Shown here one piece after another: positions 8,264-16,948 of a stretch of 46,643 nt of DNA. Source of the DNA: Acidimicrobiia bacterium (lineage in GTDB: Bacteria; Actinomycetota; Acidimicrobiia; Acidimicrobiales; Aldehydirespiratoraceae); assembly GCA_024421085.1 (NCBI GenBank), contig JAHQYN010000014.1, forward strand, positions 1 through 46,643, read 5' to 3'. Each line of letters starts with the position of its first letter. The first letter of the stretch is position 1. Under the pieces are notes generated by a model that saw only the letters and a program-made list of their open reading frames with translations, made no database searches and was not told where the DNA came from. Made by a program: the position numbers and the translations under genes.

Positions 8264-8500
8264 TCAGACGTTGACAATGGGGCACAGCAGCGTGCGCTCC
8301 ACCCCGGCGATGCCTTGAACTGCATGCACCACGATCTGACCGAGATCGTCCATCGAAGATGCCTCCGCCCGCGCGATCACGTCGTATGGACCCATCGCAA
8401 CCTCCGCTGACACGATCTCGTCGAGTTCCGCTGCGGCATGGGCCACGTCGACGGCGTTGCCGACACTGGCTTGGATCAAGATGTAGGCGCTAACAGGCAT
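8264..8500 (-). CDS. Stand-alone Lrp/AsnC-type ligand-binding (RAM) domain protein
   Basis: 78 residues, MPVSAYILIQASVGNAVDVA onward, ending in GIAGVERTLLCPIVNV. This is the effector-binding and oligomerisation domain of Lrp/AsnC regulators without the DNA-binding helix-turn-helix. Such free-standing versions form rings and may sense amino acids or modulate full-length Lrp proteins. The GPYDVIARAEASSMDDLGQIV segment is the typical ligand-site region. Minus strand, tail to tail with the membrane-protein gene across the 14-bp repeat. Confidence 0.82.
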   Translation of the reverse strand: MPVSAYILIQASVGNAVDVAHAAAELDEIVSAEVAMGPYDVIARAEASSMDDLGQIVVHAVQGIAGVERTLLCPIVNV

Positions 8501-8538
8501 CAGGTCGATGATAGCGATCGCGATGCCCAGCGGCTGGC

Positions 8539-8760
8539 TCAGAGGTCGGGCGTGGCCATGTCGCCCTCGGAACCGAGGCGCAGAGCCGTTGCCCTGCCGG
8601 ATTCGTCGAGGTCGAACTGCACGCGCTGGCCCTGACGCAGCATGCGGAAGACCGAACCGTCGAGGGCATCGTCGGCCAGATCGACCTCATTGAGGCCGGC
8701 TTCGTTGATCAACACGCCGTCACCGGTGCCCGGGTCGAAATTCTTGATGACTCCCTGCAT
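8539..8760 (-). CDS. Cold-shock-domain-like small protein
   Basis: 73 residues: MQGVIKNFDPGTGDGVLINE opens like a CspA beta-barrel (xGxVKxFDxxxGxG), and GQRVQFDLDESGRATALRL matches the last strands. The aromatic RNP1/RNP2 residues of classical Csp proteins are mostly missing, so nucleic-acid binding may be weak or altered. It lies 63 bp from, and divergent to, fakA. Confidence 0.68.
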   Translation of the reverse strand: MQGVIKNFDPGTGDGVLINEAGLNEVDLADDALDGSVFRMLRQGQRVQFDLDESGRATALRLGSEGDMATPDL

Positions 8761-8823
8761 GGCAACCGAGCGTAGCGCCGGCGAACTCGCGCGAACTACT
8801 CGCGGGAAGTACCATCGGTCGCC

Positions 8824-10563
8824 GTGACGCTCGACTCGATTGATGCAGCCGCCCTACGACGCATCGTCGTGACTTTCTGTGACGCGCTCGCTGATCACCG
8901 AGAGGTGATCAACAACCTCAACGTCTATCCGGTGCCAGACGGCGACACCGGGACCAACATGTCGCTGACCCTTCGCTCAGTCGTAGAGGAACTCGACGGC
9001 AGCGGAGACGACCTGGCCTCGGTGTGCGGCGGCATCGCCCACGGATCGCTGATGGGGGCGAGGGGAAACAGCGGCGTGATCCTGTCGCAGATCCTGCGCG
9101 GGTTCTCAGGGGTGGTCGCGCAGCAGGCGGTCATCGACGCACAGCTTCTGGCGGAGGGCCTGAGCGCGGCCGCGAGGGGCGCATACGAAGCTGTGGGCAA
9201 CCCGGTCGAAGGAACGATCCTTACTGTGATCAGAGAGTCCTCTGAGGCGGCCACCGATGCTGCCGCGCACGGAGCCGATCTCCGCGGAGTCCTTGAAGCG
9301 GCCCGCACGGAAGCTGCTGCGTCGCTTGAGCGGACCCCGACCCTGCTGGCTGTGTTGGCTGACGCGGGCGTTGTGGACGCCGGCGGAGCCGGGTTCTTGC
9401 TCCTGTACGACGCGGCGCTCCATGTTGTCGACGACAGGGCCCTTCCCGAAGCGCCCGCAACCCCGCCCGCAGCTCCCCATCATCGCCAACCCCACAGTGC
9501 CGCGCGGGGCGAGGGCGGGGCATCGATCGCCGATCTCAGATACGAGGTGATGTTTCTGCTCGATGCGCCGGATCAACAGATAGCGGGATTCAAGGACGCC
9601 TGGGCGCGGGTCGGCGACTCGATCGTCGTCGTCGGCGGTTCTGGGATCTACAACTGCCACATCCACTGCGACGACATCGGCGCCGCGATCGAATGCGGAA
9701 TCGAGGTGGGGCGCCCCCACAACATCCGGGTCACCGACCTTCTCGACGAGCTCGCGGGCCTCGCCGAGCGCGACTGGGTCGCCGCGGCCCTCGACGGCGA
9801 CACGACACACGGCGACACGACACGCGGCGACACGACACGCGGCGACACGACACGCGGCGACACGCCACACAGTGACACGACACACAGTGGCAGCGGCGCC
9901 GCGGCGGCATCGACGGCAGTCGTCGCTGTGGGGGTCGGGTCGGGCGTTGTGGCCCTGTTGAAATCGATGGGAGTGGGGGCCGTTGTCGCCGGTGGACAGT
10001 CGCTGAACCCGTCGACCGCGGAGCTGCTGGCCGCAGTCGAGTCGGTCGCCGCGCCCGAGGCGGTCATCCTTCCCAACAACAAGAACGTCATCGCCGTGGC
10101 CCGCCAGGTCCAACAGCAGACGAGCCGCGCCGTGCAGGTAGTCGCCACCACCAGCGTGACCGAAGCGCTGGCTGCCCTGATGGCTTATGACCCCCACGCC
10201 CCGGCGTCGGTGAACGCGGCGGCCATGACCGAGGCGTTCGACGGTGTGGTCAGCGGAGAAGTCACCAGGGCCGTGCGTGAGGCGCCCAGCGAGGCAGGGC
10301 CGATCATCGCTGGCGACTGGCTCGGGATCGGCCCCGAGGGGATCTCCGCGGTGGGGTCGTCGATGCTCGCCGCGGCGACCGGTCTGCTCGCGGCGATCGT
10401 CGAGGAGGACCACGAGCTGTTGACCGTCATCGCTGGCGAGGACGCCGACAACTACACGACCGCGACCATCGAGTCATGGGTGACCCGCAACCACGCCGAC
10501 GTGGCGGTGGAGGTCCACCACGGGGGCCAACCGCTCTACGCCTACTGTTTCGGGTTGGAGTAG
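8824..10563 (+). CDS. fakA: FakA-like fatty-acid kinase (DAK2 domain protein)
   Basis: Predicted to phosphorylate fatty acids presented by a FakB protein, giving acyl-phosphate for phospholipid synthesis. The N-terminal DAK2 domain shows the nucleotide/metal site NLNVYPVPDGDTGTNMSLT (about residues 35–53) and GARGNSGVILSQ (about 78–89). The C-terminal half carries the FakA-type domain, including LPNNKNVI and DWLGIG. GTG start. At 579 residues it is slightly long because the linker near residue 325 holds six 5-residue GDTT(H/R) repeats. It sits directly upstream of recG, the usual actinobacterial order. No fakB is visible here. Confidence 0.88.
   Translation: MTLDSIDAAALRRIVVTFCDALADHREVINNLNVYPVPDGDTGTNMSLTLRSVVEELDGSGDDLASVCGGIAHGSLMGARGNSGVILSQILRGFSGVVAQQAVIDAQLLAEGLSAAARGAYEAVGNPVEGTILTVIRESSEAATDAAAHGADLRGVLEAARTEAAASLERTPTLLAVLADAGVVDAGGAGFLLLYDAALHVVDDRALPEAPATPPAAPHHRQPHSAARGEGGASIADLRYEVMFLLDAPDQQIAGFKDAWARVGDSIVVVGGSGIYNCHIHCDDIGAAIECGIEVGRPHNIRVTDLLDELAGLAERDWVAAALDGDTTHGDTTRGDTTRGDTTRGDTPHSDTTHSGSGAAAASTAVVAVGVGSGVVALLKSMGVGAVVAGGQSLNPSTAELLAAVESVAAPEAVILPNNKNVIAVARQVQQQTSRAVQVVATTSVTEALAALMAYDPHAPASVNAAAMTEAFDGVVSGEVTRAVREAPSEAGPIIAGDWLGIGPEGISAVGSSMLAAATGLLAAIVEEDHELLTVIAGEDADNYTTATIESWVTRNHADVAVEVHHGGQPLYAYCFGLE
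9796..9885 (+). repeat. Six 15-bp in-frame repeats inside fakA
   Basis: GGCGACACGACACGC-type units start at 9796, 9811, 9826, 9841, 9856 and 9871 and encode Gly-Asp-Thr-Thr-(His/Arg) repeats. They sit in the linker between the DAK2 half and the C-terminal half, so copy-number change would alter only linker length. Confidence 0.93.
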
Positions 10564-10569
10564 GCGCCG

Positions 10570-12708
10570 ATGCCGGCCGGCGACCCCCCGCTGACCTTGA
10601 AGGATCTCGGTGGCATCAAGGTCGCCGAGTTGGCCGGAGTCGGCGAGCGAACCGCGAACGGACTGCTGGCCCTGGAGATCTTCACGGTGCTCGACCTGTT
10701 GTCGCACTATCCGCGCCGCTACCTCGACCGCACCCGCCAGGCTCAGATCGGCGAGCTCCTCTCCGGAGACGAGGCGACCGTGCTGGGCACCGTGCGCAGT
10801 TCATACAGCCGCAAGCTCCGCGGCCGTCGAACGCTGACCCAGATCGTGATCGGCGACGGCACCGGAAAGCTCACACTGGTGTTCTTCAACCAGCAGTGGC
10901 GCGCCAGACAGCTCACTGAGGGCATGGACGTGCTGGTGCACGGCAAGTTCGAGCGGTACCGCGGGACATCGCAGATGACCTCGCCGGTGGTCGATCTTCT
11001 CGGCACTCAGACCGGTCGGATCATCCCCGTCTATCCCCAATCCGACAAGACCGGGTTGACGACCTACAAGCTGGCCCAGCTCGTGGAGGAGGCCCTGAAG
11101 CGGAGCCGGGCGCGCGGCTTCGCCGACCCGGTCCCGCCCGAGGTGCTCGACAGGTTCAAGTTCGTGGACCGTGAAACCGCGCTGCACGGCATTCACTGTC
11201 CCGAGACGATGGAACAGCTGCAGCAGGCGCGCCGCCGGCTCGTGTTCGACGAACTGTTCCGGGTGCAACTCGAACTGGTTCGGCGCAAGCGGGCGGTCGA
11301 GATGCAGACGTCGGGCATCAGCCACGACACCTCAGCAGGGCTCGTCGACCGCTTCCACGCGCGGCTGCCCTTCGCGCTCACCGGGGCGCAGCAGCGTGTC
11401 AATGAGGAGATCGCCCGTGACCTGTCGCTCAACTATCCGATGCATCGCCTGCTGCAGGGCGACGTGGGCTCGGGCAAGACCCTGGTCGCAGCGACCGCGC
11501 TGCTGACGGCGGTCCAGGGAGGTTACCAGGGCGCCTTGATGGCACCCACCGAGGTGCTCGCCGAACAGCACTGTGTGGCGCTGCGCGACATGCTCAGCGG
11601 GCTGTCGGTGCCGGATCCGGCCTCGCTCATGGGTCAGCGCCCGCTGCGGGTTGAACTGTTGACCGGCACCCTCAGAGCGGCGGAGCGCCGCAAGGTGCTC
11701 GCCGACCTCGCCGACCGCAGAGTCGACATCGTCATCGGAACCCACGCACTGATCCAGGCCGGGGTGCAGTACCAGTCCCTGGGTCTGGTGGTCATCGATG
11801 AACAGCACCGGTTCGGAGTCGAACAGCGCGCCGCGCTGCGCGACAAGGGCGAGTCGGCGAGCGTCCCCGACGTGCTGGTGATGACCGCGACGCCGATCCC
11901 GCGCACCGCGGCGATGACCGTCTACGGAGACCTCGACGTCAGCGTGCTCGACGAGATGCCGCCGGGTCGGTCCCCGATCATCACCTCCTGGGCCGAGGGC
12001 CCGATGGCGCAGGGCGCGGTCTGGGACACGGTCCGAGCCGAGGTGGCCGACGGTCGTCAGGCCTATGTGGTGTGCCCGGTGATAGAGGAGTCGGCGGTGA
12101 TCGACGTGAGCAGCGTGGAGGACACCTTCGTTGAGCTGCACGACGGTGAACTGTCGGGCCTGCGCGTGGGTCTGTTGCACGGGCGGGTGTCGCCCGCCGA
12201 GAAGGAGGCGACGATGGCGCAGTTCCGGTCGGGGTCCATCGACGTGCTGGTCGCGACCACCGTGATCGAGGTGGGCGTCGACGTGCCCAACGCCACTGTG
12301 ATGGTCATCTTCGACGCCGACCGTTTCGGCATCGCCCAGCTGCACCAACTCCGCGGCAGGGTCGGCCGCGGCCAGCATCAGGGACGCTGCTTTCTGCTCG
12401 GCGAACCCAGCACCAAGGTCGGCAGAGCCCGCCTCGAAGCGCTCGTGGAGAGCACCGACGGCTTCGAGCTGGCCGAGGTCGACCTCGAGCTGCGGGGCGA
12501 GGGAACGATCATGGGGGAGCGCCAGAAGGGACGCAACGACCTCCGTCTGGCCTCGTTGCGGCGTGACAAGGAGTGGGTGGAGCTCGCTCGGTCCTCAGCG
12601 GTGGAGATACTCGCCGAAGACCCGGAACTGACCGACTGCCCGGAACTGAAGGAAGAGGTCGACTTCATGCTCGGCGACGACGAGGCCGAGTTCCTGATGA
12701 AGAGCTAG
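10570..12708 (+). CDS. recG: ATP-dependent DNA helicase RecG
   Basis: Remodels stalled replication forks and Holliday junctions. 712 residues, close to the usual size. The N-terminal wedge (OB) domain is visible around residues 60–170 (TVLGTVRSSYSRKLRGRRTL). The helicase core has Walker A GDVGSGKT near residue 300, the diagnostic RecG box DEQHRFGVEQR near 412, motif III TATPIPRT, and motif VI LRGRVGRGQHQG near 600. It starts 6 bp after fakA. The last four bases overlap the convergent zinc-ribbon gene. Confidence 0.96.
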   Translation: MPAGDPPLTLKDLGGIKVAELAGVGERTANGLLALEIFTVLDLLSHYPRRYLDRTRQAQIGELLSGDEATVLGTVRSSYSRKLRGRRTLTQIVIGDGTGKLTLVFFNQQWRARQLTEGMDVLVHGKFERYRGTSQMTSPVVDLLGTQTGRIIPVYPQSDKTGLTTYKLAQLVEEALKRSRARGFADPVPPEVLDRFKFVDRETALHGIHCPETMEQLQQARRRLVFDELFRVQLELVRRKRAVEMQTSGISHDTSAGLVDRFHARLPFALTGAQQRVNEEIARDLSLNYPMHRLLQGDVGSGKTLVAATALLTAVQGGYQGALMAPTEVLAEQHCVALRDMLSGLSVPDPASLMGQRPLRVELLTGTLRAAERRKVLADLADRRVDIVIGTHALIQAGVQYQSLGLVVIDEQHRFGVEQRAALRDKGESASVPDVLVMTATPIPRTAAMTVYGDLDVSVLDEMPPGRSPIITSWAEGPMAQGAVWDTVRAEVADGRQAYVVCPVIEESAVIDVSSVEDTFVELHDGELSGLRVGLLHGRVSPAEKEATMAQFRSGSIDVLVATTVIEVGVDVPNATVMVIFDADRFGIAQLHQLRGRVGRGQHQGRCFLLGEPSTKVGRARLEALVESTDGFELAEVDLELRGEGTIMGERQKGRNDLRLASLRRDKEWVELARSSAVEILAEDPELTDCPELKEEVDFMLGDDEAEFLMKS

Positions 12709-12899
12709 AAACCCCCGGGCGGTTCAAGATCGTCTGGCGCCAGCTCGACATCCCAGCGGTCGTTGCAGTCCGAGCATCGGTAGGCGACTATGTCTCCGGG
12801 CTCGTCGCCTTCGTCGGGAGCGTAGGAGAGGCGATGGCATACGCCGCCGCAGTCGACGCAGACGATCTCGGTGGGAGCGCGGTTTTGGGGCCGGTCCAT
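12705..12899 (-). CDS. Small zinc-ribbon protein
   Basis: 64 residues with two Cys pairs: VCVDCGGVCH and YRCSDCNDRW, the pattern of a Zn ribbon, with an acidic tail. It lies on the minus strand between recG and rsmD, overlapping the recG stop by 4 bp. Function unknown; similar short ribbons occur at this place in other Actinomycetota, to my recollection. The intact frame and paired Cys argue that it is a real gene. Confidence 0.65.
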   Translation of the reverse strand: MDRPQNRAPTEIVCVDCGGVCHRLSYAPDEGDEPGDIVAYRCSDCNDRWDVELAPDDLEPPGGF

Positions 12900-12935
12900 G
12901 AGGTTACGCTAGCTCGGCAAGCCACACTGGTAGCC

Positions 12936-13475
12936 ATGCGTGTAGTGGCCGGGTCGTTGGGCGGGCGACGAATCAACGCCGGGGACTCCGAGAACCTCCG
13001 TCCCACCGCGGACCGGGTGCGTGAGGCGATGTTCAACTCCCTGTACTCGCTGGGAGCGATAGCCGACTCGGTCGTGCTCGACCTGTTCGCGGGATCGGGC
13101 GCGCTGGGGATCGAGGCGCTGTCGCGTGGCGCGGCCCGAGCTGTCTTCGTCGAGTCGGACAGGCTCGCTCTGGCGGTCCTTCGTGAGAACCTCGAGTCTT
13201 TGGGCTTGGCGGACCGGGCGACGGTGCTGCCTGCCGACGCAACCGAGTTCCTGCCCCGCGCCGGGCGCTACGACCTGTTGCTGCTCGACCCCCCGTACTC
13301 GTTCGACCGCTGGCCCGAACTGCTCGGCGAGGCCGCAGACTCGGTGGTCGCCATCGAGTCCGACCGTGAGGTCGAGCTCCCCGAATCGTGGGAGACCCAT
13401 AGGGTCCGCCGATACGGAGGTACCGTGGTGACACTCGCCACTGCCCCCGCTGCTTCGGAGAACCACGTCTCGTGA
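12936..13475 (+). CDS. rsmD: 16S rRNA (guanine966-N2)-methyltransferase
   Basis: SAM-dependent enzyme that methylates G966 in the small-subunit rRNA. 179 residues from the ATG at 12936 (MRVVAGSLGGRRI, the standard RsmD opening). SAM motif I is VLDLFAGSGALGIEALSRGA and the catalytic N6/N2-type motif is LLLDPPY. The frame is open far upstream, but that part overlaps recG and the zinc-ribbon gene and is not used. Its stop overlaps the coaD start by 4 bp, so the two are translationally coupled. Confidence 0.95.
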   Translation: MRVVAGSLGGRRINAGDSENLRPTADRVREAMFNSLYSLGAIADSVVLDLFAGSGALGIEALSRGAARAVFVESDRLALAVLRENLESLGLADRATVLPADATEFLPRAGRYDLLLLDPPYSFDRWPELLGEAADSVVAIESDREVELPESWETHRVRRYGGTVVTLATAPAASENHVS

Positions 13476-13945
13476 CCCGTGTCCTCTACCCCGGTTCGTT
13501 TGATCCCGTCCACAACGGCCACCTCGAGATAATCGAGACTGCCGCGAAGCTGTTCGATGAGGTTGTGGTGGCGACGATGGTCAACACCGCCAAGGACGGC
13601 GTCTTCGACCTCGACGAACGCGAGGCGATGCTTCAGGAGGCGACCGAACACCTGCGCAACGTCACGGTGCGGATGTTCGCGGGGCTCGTCGTTGACCTCG
13701 CAGCCGAGATCGGGGCCGACTTCATCCTGAAGGGGCTGCGGGCCGTCTCGGACTTCGAGAACGAGCTGCAGATGGCCCAGATGAACAACGCCGCGTCCGG
13801 GATACACACGCTGTTCATCCCGTCGGCGTCGAGCAGTTCATTCCTGGCATCGAAGTTCATCCGCGACTTCACGAGGTTCGGCGGTGATATATCTAAAATG
13901 GTTCCAGCCAGCGTGGCTCGGCGAATGAGAGAGCGATACGGATGA
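13472..13945 (+). CDS. coaD: Phosphopantetheine adenylyltransferase
   Basis: Fourth step of coenzyme A synthesis: 4'-phosphopantetheine plus ATP gives dephospho-CoA. 157 residues, the usual length. YPGSFDPVHNGHLEI contains the nucleotidyltransferase HxGH box, and SASSSSFLASKFIRDF is the equivalent of the ISSTxxR motif. GTG start within the rsmD stop (GTGA). Its own stop overlaps the next ATG. Confidence 0.97.
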   Translation: MTRVLYPGSFDPVHNGHLEIIETAAKLFDEVVVATMVNTAKDGVFDLDEREAMLQEATEHLRNVTVRMFAGLVVDLAAEIGADFILKGLRAVSDFENELQMAQMNNAASGIHTLFIPSASSSSFLASKFIRDFTRFGGDISKMVPASVARRMRERYG

Positions 13946-14517
13946 CCGACCAGAACACCCGAGACCATCCCGGTGAGCCGGAACCGCCCCCATACCGGCC
14001 CCTCGACAGCGAGGAGATCCTCAGAGCGGCGATCGACCTGATCGAGAGGGCTCGCCCCATGCCGATGTCAGCCTCTTCGATCATCAACAAAAACGAAGTC
14101 CTCGAACTGCTGAACTCGGCGGTGCAGCGCCTCCCCGAAGAGTTTCGAGCCGCCCGCTGGCTGCTCAAGGAGCGCGACGACTTCTTGGCCCGCGTGCAGG
14201 GGGAGGGCGACCTGCTGATCGCCCGGGCGCGCGACACCGCCCAGCGCATGGTCCAGCGCACCGAGTTGGTGCAGGAGGCCAACGAGCACGCCCGACGGGT
14301 CGTGTCCTCGGCCGAGACCGAAGCGAGGGACCTTCGCTTGAAGACAGAGGACTGGTGCGATCAGGAACTCGGACGGCTGGAGGTCGTGCTCGAGCGCATC
14401 ACCCGCTCGGTCGCCTTCGGCCGGTCGCGGATGCAGGGCGCCACCCAGCAGCACGAGTCGCCCCCCCCGCTCCCGGCGCCCGAGCGCGACGAGTTCTTCG
14501 ACCAGGATCGCGAGTGA
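13942..14517 (+). CDS. DivIVA-like coiled-coil protein (conserved actinobacterial hypothetical)
   Basis: 191 residues, largely helical and charged, with a central coiled-coil-like stretch (RLPEEFRAARWLLKERDDFL to LGRLEVVLERITRSV) and a proline-rich, acidic tail. Genes of this type lie between coaD and the DUF177 gene in many Actinomycetota and are often labelled cell-division initiation or ATP-synthase-like. The function is not established. ATGA overlap with coaD and GTGA overlap with the next gene place it firmly in this operon. Confidence 0.78.
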   Translation: MTDQNTRDHPGEPEPPPYRPLDSEEILRAAIDLIERARPMPMSASSIINKNEVLELLNSAVQRLPEEFRAARWLLKERDDFLARVQGEGDLLIARARDTAQRMVQRTELVQEANEHARRVVSSAETEARDLRLKTEDWCDQELGRLEVVLERITRSVAFGRSRMQGATQQHESPPPLPAPERDEFFDQDRE

Positions 14518-15128
14518 CAGGCGAGGCCAGACTCCTTGTAGACACGACGGGACTCCTCTGCGGGTCCGAATCCAGGCTTGAACTGTGCACCGAGGTGCGA
14601 CTCGCCGACATGGAGTTGTCCGAAGTCGTCTCGGAGTCAGCGGTCGTCGACGGTCGACTCGTTTTAGACTTGGTCCTCGAACGCACCGGCGCGGACGAGG
14701 CCCCTGGTGGGCCGGCTGATCCTCGCAGGCCTGGGAGCGAAGCAGTCCTGGCTTCTGGAACTGTGGAAGGACGCTGGTCTGCACCGTGTCGGCGCTGCCT
14801 GGAGCCCGCCTTCGGTGAACTTGGCACCGAAGTCTCAGAGCTCTTCGAGGTGAATCCGACCGAGGGGGAGACCTGGCCCCTGACCGAAGTGGGAATCGAC
14901 CTCGGTCCCATGCTGCGCGAGGCGGCACTGCTGGCGATCCCGCTCGCCCCGCTGTGTCGTTCCGAATGCCAGGGCCCGGCGCCGGACCGGTTCCCGACCG
15001 GCCCGGCCGAAGACGCGTCGCCGGCCCAAGACGCGTCGCCAGCCGAAGACGCGTCGCCAGCCGAGGACGAAGGCCCGGTTGTCGACCCTCGCTGGTCGGC
15101 GCTCGATGAGCTGACCTTCGACGCCTGA
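14514..15128 (+). CDS. DUF177/YceD-family protein
   Basis: 204 residues from the GTG at 14514, overlapping the previous stop by 4 bp. The family motif is APCRRCLEPAFGEL near residue 85, with a further Cys in LCRSECQGPAPDR, and the gene precedes rpmF as it almost always does. In other bacteria YceD supports 23S rRNA accumulation. An in-frame 18-bp repeat near the C-terminus encodes PAEDAS units, an expansion not typical of the family. Confidence 0.88.
   Translation: MTGEARLLVDTTGLLCGSESRLELCTEVRLADMELSEVVSESAVVDGRLVLDLVLERTGADEAPGGPADPRRPGSEAVLASGTVEGRWSAPCRRCLEPAFGELGTEVSELFEVNPTEGETWPLTEVGIDLGPMLREAALLAIPLAPLCRSECQGPAPDRFPTGPAEDASPAQDASPAEDASPAEDEGPVVDPRWSALDELTFDA
15007..15068 (+). repeat. 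About 3.5 in-frame 18-bp repeats in the DUF177 gene
   Basis: GCCGAAGACGCGTCGCC-type units start at 15007, 15025, 15043 and 15061 (the last partial), encoding Ala-Glu/Gln-Asp-Ala-Ser-Pro. The period is a multiple of three, so the frame is kept. Confidence 0.88.
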
Positions 15129-15143
15129 CCGCGGCGCGGTCAG
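15125..15143 (+). terminator. Perfect inverted repeat at the DUF177 stop
   Basis: CTGACCGCG, one G, then CGCGGTCAG: nine paired bases around a single-base centre, overlapping the TGA. There is no T-run, so termination is only possible, not shown. A second near-palindrome centred on GCGATATCGC follows at 15151–15171. Together they separate DUF177 from rpmF. Confidence 0.4.
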
Positions 15144-15261
15144 CGGGTTCGCCGAGCGATATCGCTTCGGCAGCGGTGGCGTAGTAGCGGCGTGTCGCTA
15201 GCCTCTGTTGTGCAGGTCGGTCGACTGCGGCCTGAGAGAATCACTACGAAATCAGGTTGCG

Positions 15262-15441
15262 ATGGCCGTCCCGAAGAAGAAAACCTCGAAATCGAAGACT
15301 CGCAGCCGGCGCGCCTCGGCTTGGCGCGTCGCAGCCGCGCCCCGCAGCGTCTGCCCGCGCTGTGACTCCACCAAACGCCCCCACCGCGCCTGCGGCAATT
15401 GTGGCTGGTACGGCGGCCGGCAAGCCATAGACGTCTACTGA
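15262..15441 (+). CDS. rpmF: Ribosomal protein bL32 (zinc-binding form)
   Basis: 59 residues from the ATG at 15262: MAVPKKKTSKSKTRSRRA is the standard L32 opening. Two Cys pairs, VCPRCDS and ACGNCGW, make this the zinc-ribbon (C+) version. The frame is open 54 bases further upstream, but the family start is unambiguous. The gap before it (15129–15261) holds two inverted repeats and probably a promoter. Confidence 0.96.
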   Translation: MAVPKKKTSKSKTRSRRASAWRVAAAPRSVCPRCDSTKRPHRACGNCGWYGGRQAIDVY

Positions 15442-15444
15442 TCC

Positions 15445-16531
15445 ATGCTGCCCGTCGCGGTCGACGCTATGGGTGGTGACAACGCCCCCGCCGAGATCGT
15501 TACCGGCGCTCGACGGGCCGCGTCGGAGCTGGGCATACCGGTGGTCCTGGTCGGCAGGTCAGCGGAGTTCGGCGACACCGGCGGCCTCGAGGTAATCGAG
15601 GCCAGCGAGGTGATCGCCATGGACGCCGAGCCGGGCACCAGCGTCCGCCGAATGCGCGACTCGTCGCTGGTGCGCGCTGCGGGAGCGGTTCGCGAGGGTC
15701 GCGCCTCGGCGATGGTCTCGGCGGGCAACACCGGTGCGGCGATGGCCTCGGCACTGCTACGCCTGGGCCGGATCCGCGGGATCAGCCGGCCAGCGATCGC
15801 CATCCCCGTGCCGGTGCCCCACAGCACCCACACCACCCTGCTGGATGCCGGCGCGAACGCGGAGTGTCGCCCGGAGTGGCTCCCGGGGTGGGCGGCCCCG
15901 GGGTGGGTGTCCTGCCGCGGGCGCTTTTCGCAGGGGCGCCCCCCGCGCGGGCCGCTGGCGGTGCGGGCGGGGGCCGCTCGTCGAGTTCGCGCAGATGGGC
16001 TGCATCTATGCCCGTGACCGTTTCAAGATCGAGCGCCCCAGAGTCGGGCTGCTGTCGATCGGCGAGGAGGCCGGCAAGGGCAACAAGTTCGTCAAGGACT
16101 GCTTTGAACTGCTGGACCGCCCCGCCTGGGCGGCGTCGAGCGGCGCCGAGTGGATCGGCAACGTGGAGGGCCGCGACGTGATGACCGACGACGTCGATGT
16201 GGTGGTGACCGACGGGTTCACCGGCAACGTCACCCTCAAGACCCTCGAGGGTGCGATGTCGGCGCTGCTCGGCCGGCTGCTGAGCGCTATCGACACCGAC
16301 GCACAGAGCAGGCGAGCGGGCGAATTGCTGGCCGGGCCGCTCGATTCGATGGTCGCTGAGCTGCATCCCGACTCGACGGGCGGAGCGCTGCTGCTCGGTG
16401 TCAAGGGGGTGTGCGTCATCTCGCACGGATCGAGCGGCGCCGACGCCATGACCAACGCAGTGCGTGTCGCCGCGGAGATGGTCGAGGTCAAGATGGTCGA
16501 GCATCTCTTGGCGGCGGCCCACCAGCAATGA
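15445..16531 (+). pseudogene. plsX: Phosphate acyltransferase PlsX, disrupted by a GC-rich insertion and frameshift
   Basis: PlsX makes acyl-phosphate from acyl-ACP for phospholipid synthesis. The N-terminal part (MLPVAVDAMGGDNAPAEI to LLDAGANAECRPE) is intact to 15876 in one frame. The rest (LVEFAQMGCIYARDRFKIER, VGLLSIGEEAGKGNKF, SGADAMTNAV) continues from 15977 in another. Between them lie 100 bases of extreme GC content with no PlsX similarity. In intact PlsX the two halves are separated by about one residue, so roughly 97 extra bases shift the frame by +1. The first frame stops at 16017. Either the gene is broken, two fragments are made, or the assembly is wrong here. FakA, present upstream, supplies acyl-phosphate by another route and could make the loss tolerable. 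Confidence 0.82.
15877..15976 (+). mobile_element. GC-rich insertion within plsX (possible small repeat element)
   Basis: 100 bases that interrupt plsX codons. It contains the near-duplicate CCCGGGGTGGGCGG / CCCGGGGTGGGTGT and a GGGCGC...GCGCCC inverted pair. A GC-rich in-frame insertion of similar look occurs in smc near 19501–19560, and another near 20265–20350. No terminal repeats or target duplication are certain. The mobile-element label is a hypothesis. Confidence 0.35.
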
Positions 16532-16662
16532 CGAAATCCATTATATTTTGGTTGATTTCGGTTCGCAGAGTGGCACAGGCCCAGACTTCCGGTAGCATCG
16601 GAGTTTCTTGGTGACTAGGGAGGGTGCAGTTGCCCGCAGAAACGCATGTGGAGCAGTCCCCC

Positions 16663-16920
16663 ATGAGCCGCGAGCAGATACTCGCACTCGTCAGGGACCA
16701 GCTCGCCGATATCCTTGAAGTTGAGCCGTTGACGATCAAAGAGGGCGACGCCTTCGCCGATGATCTCAACGCCGACTCGCTGGCCCTGATCGAGCTCGTC
16801 GAAGCGCTCGAGGAGGAGCTGGCGGAGCGCTCGTTTGGATTCCGTATCGAGGACGAGGACCTGGAGGATCTCCGAACCGTCCGCGACGCCGTCGATTACG
16901 TCGCCGCAAAGCTGGGTTGA
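16663..16920 (+). CDS. acpP: Acyl carrier protein
   Basis: 85 residues from the ATG at 16663 (MSREQILALVRDQLADILEV). Carries growing acyl chains on a phosphopantetheine arm attached to Ser in NADSLALIELVEALEEEL. A GTG at 16624 in the same frame would add 13 residues, but its only SD (AGGGAGG) touches the start codon; GGAG nine bases before 16663 is acceptable. The AT-rich patch at 16535–16560, after plsX, may hold a promoter. CoaD, ACP and PlsX belong to one lipid-synthesis cluster. Confidence 0.93.
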   Translation: MSREQILALVRDQLADILEVEPLTIKEGDAFADDLNADSLALIELVEALEEELAERSFGFRIEDEDLEDLRTVRDAVDYVAAKLG

Positions 16921-16948
16921 GGCGCTGAGCACTGCGTCGCTGTCTGCG

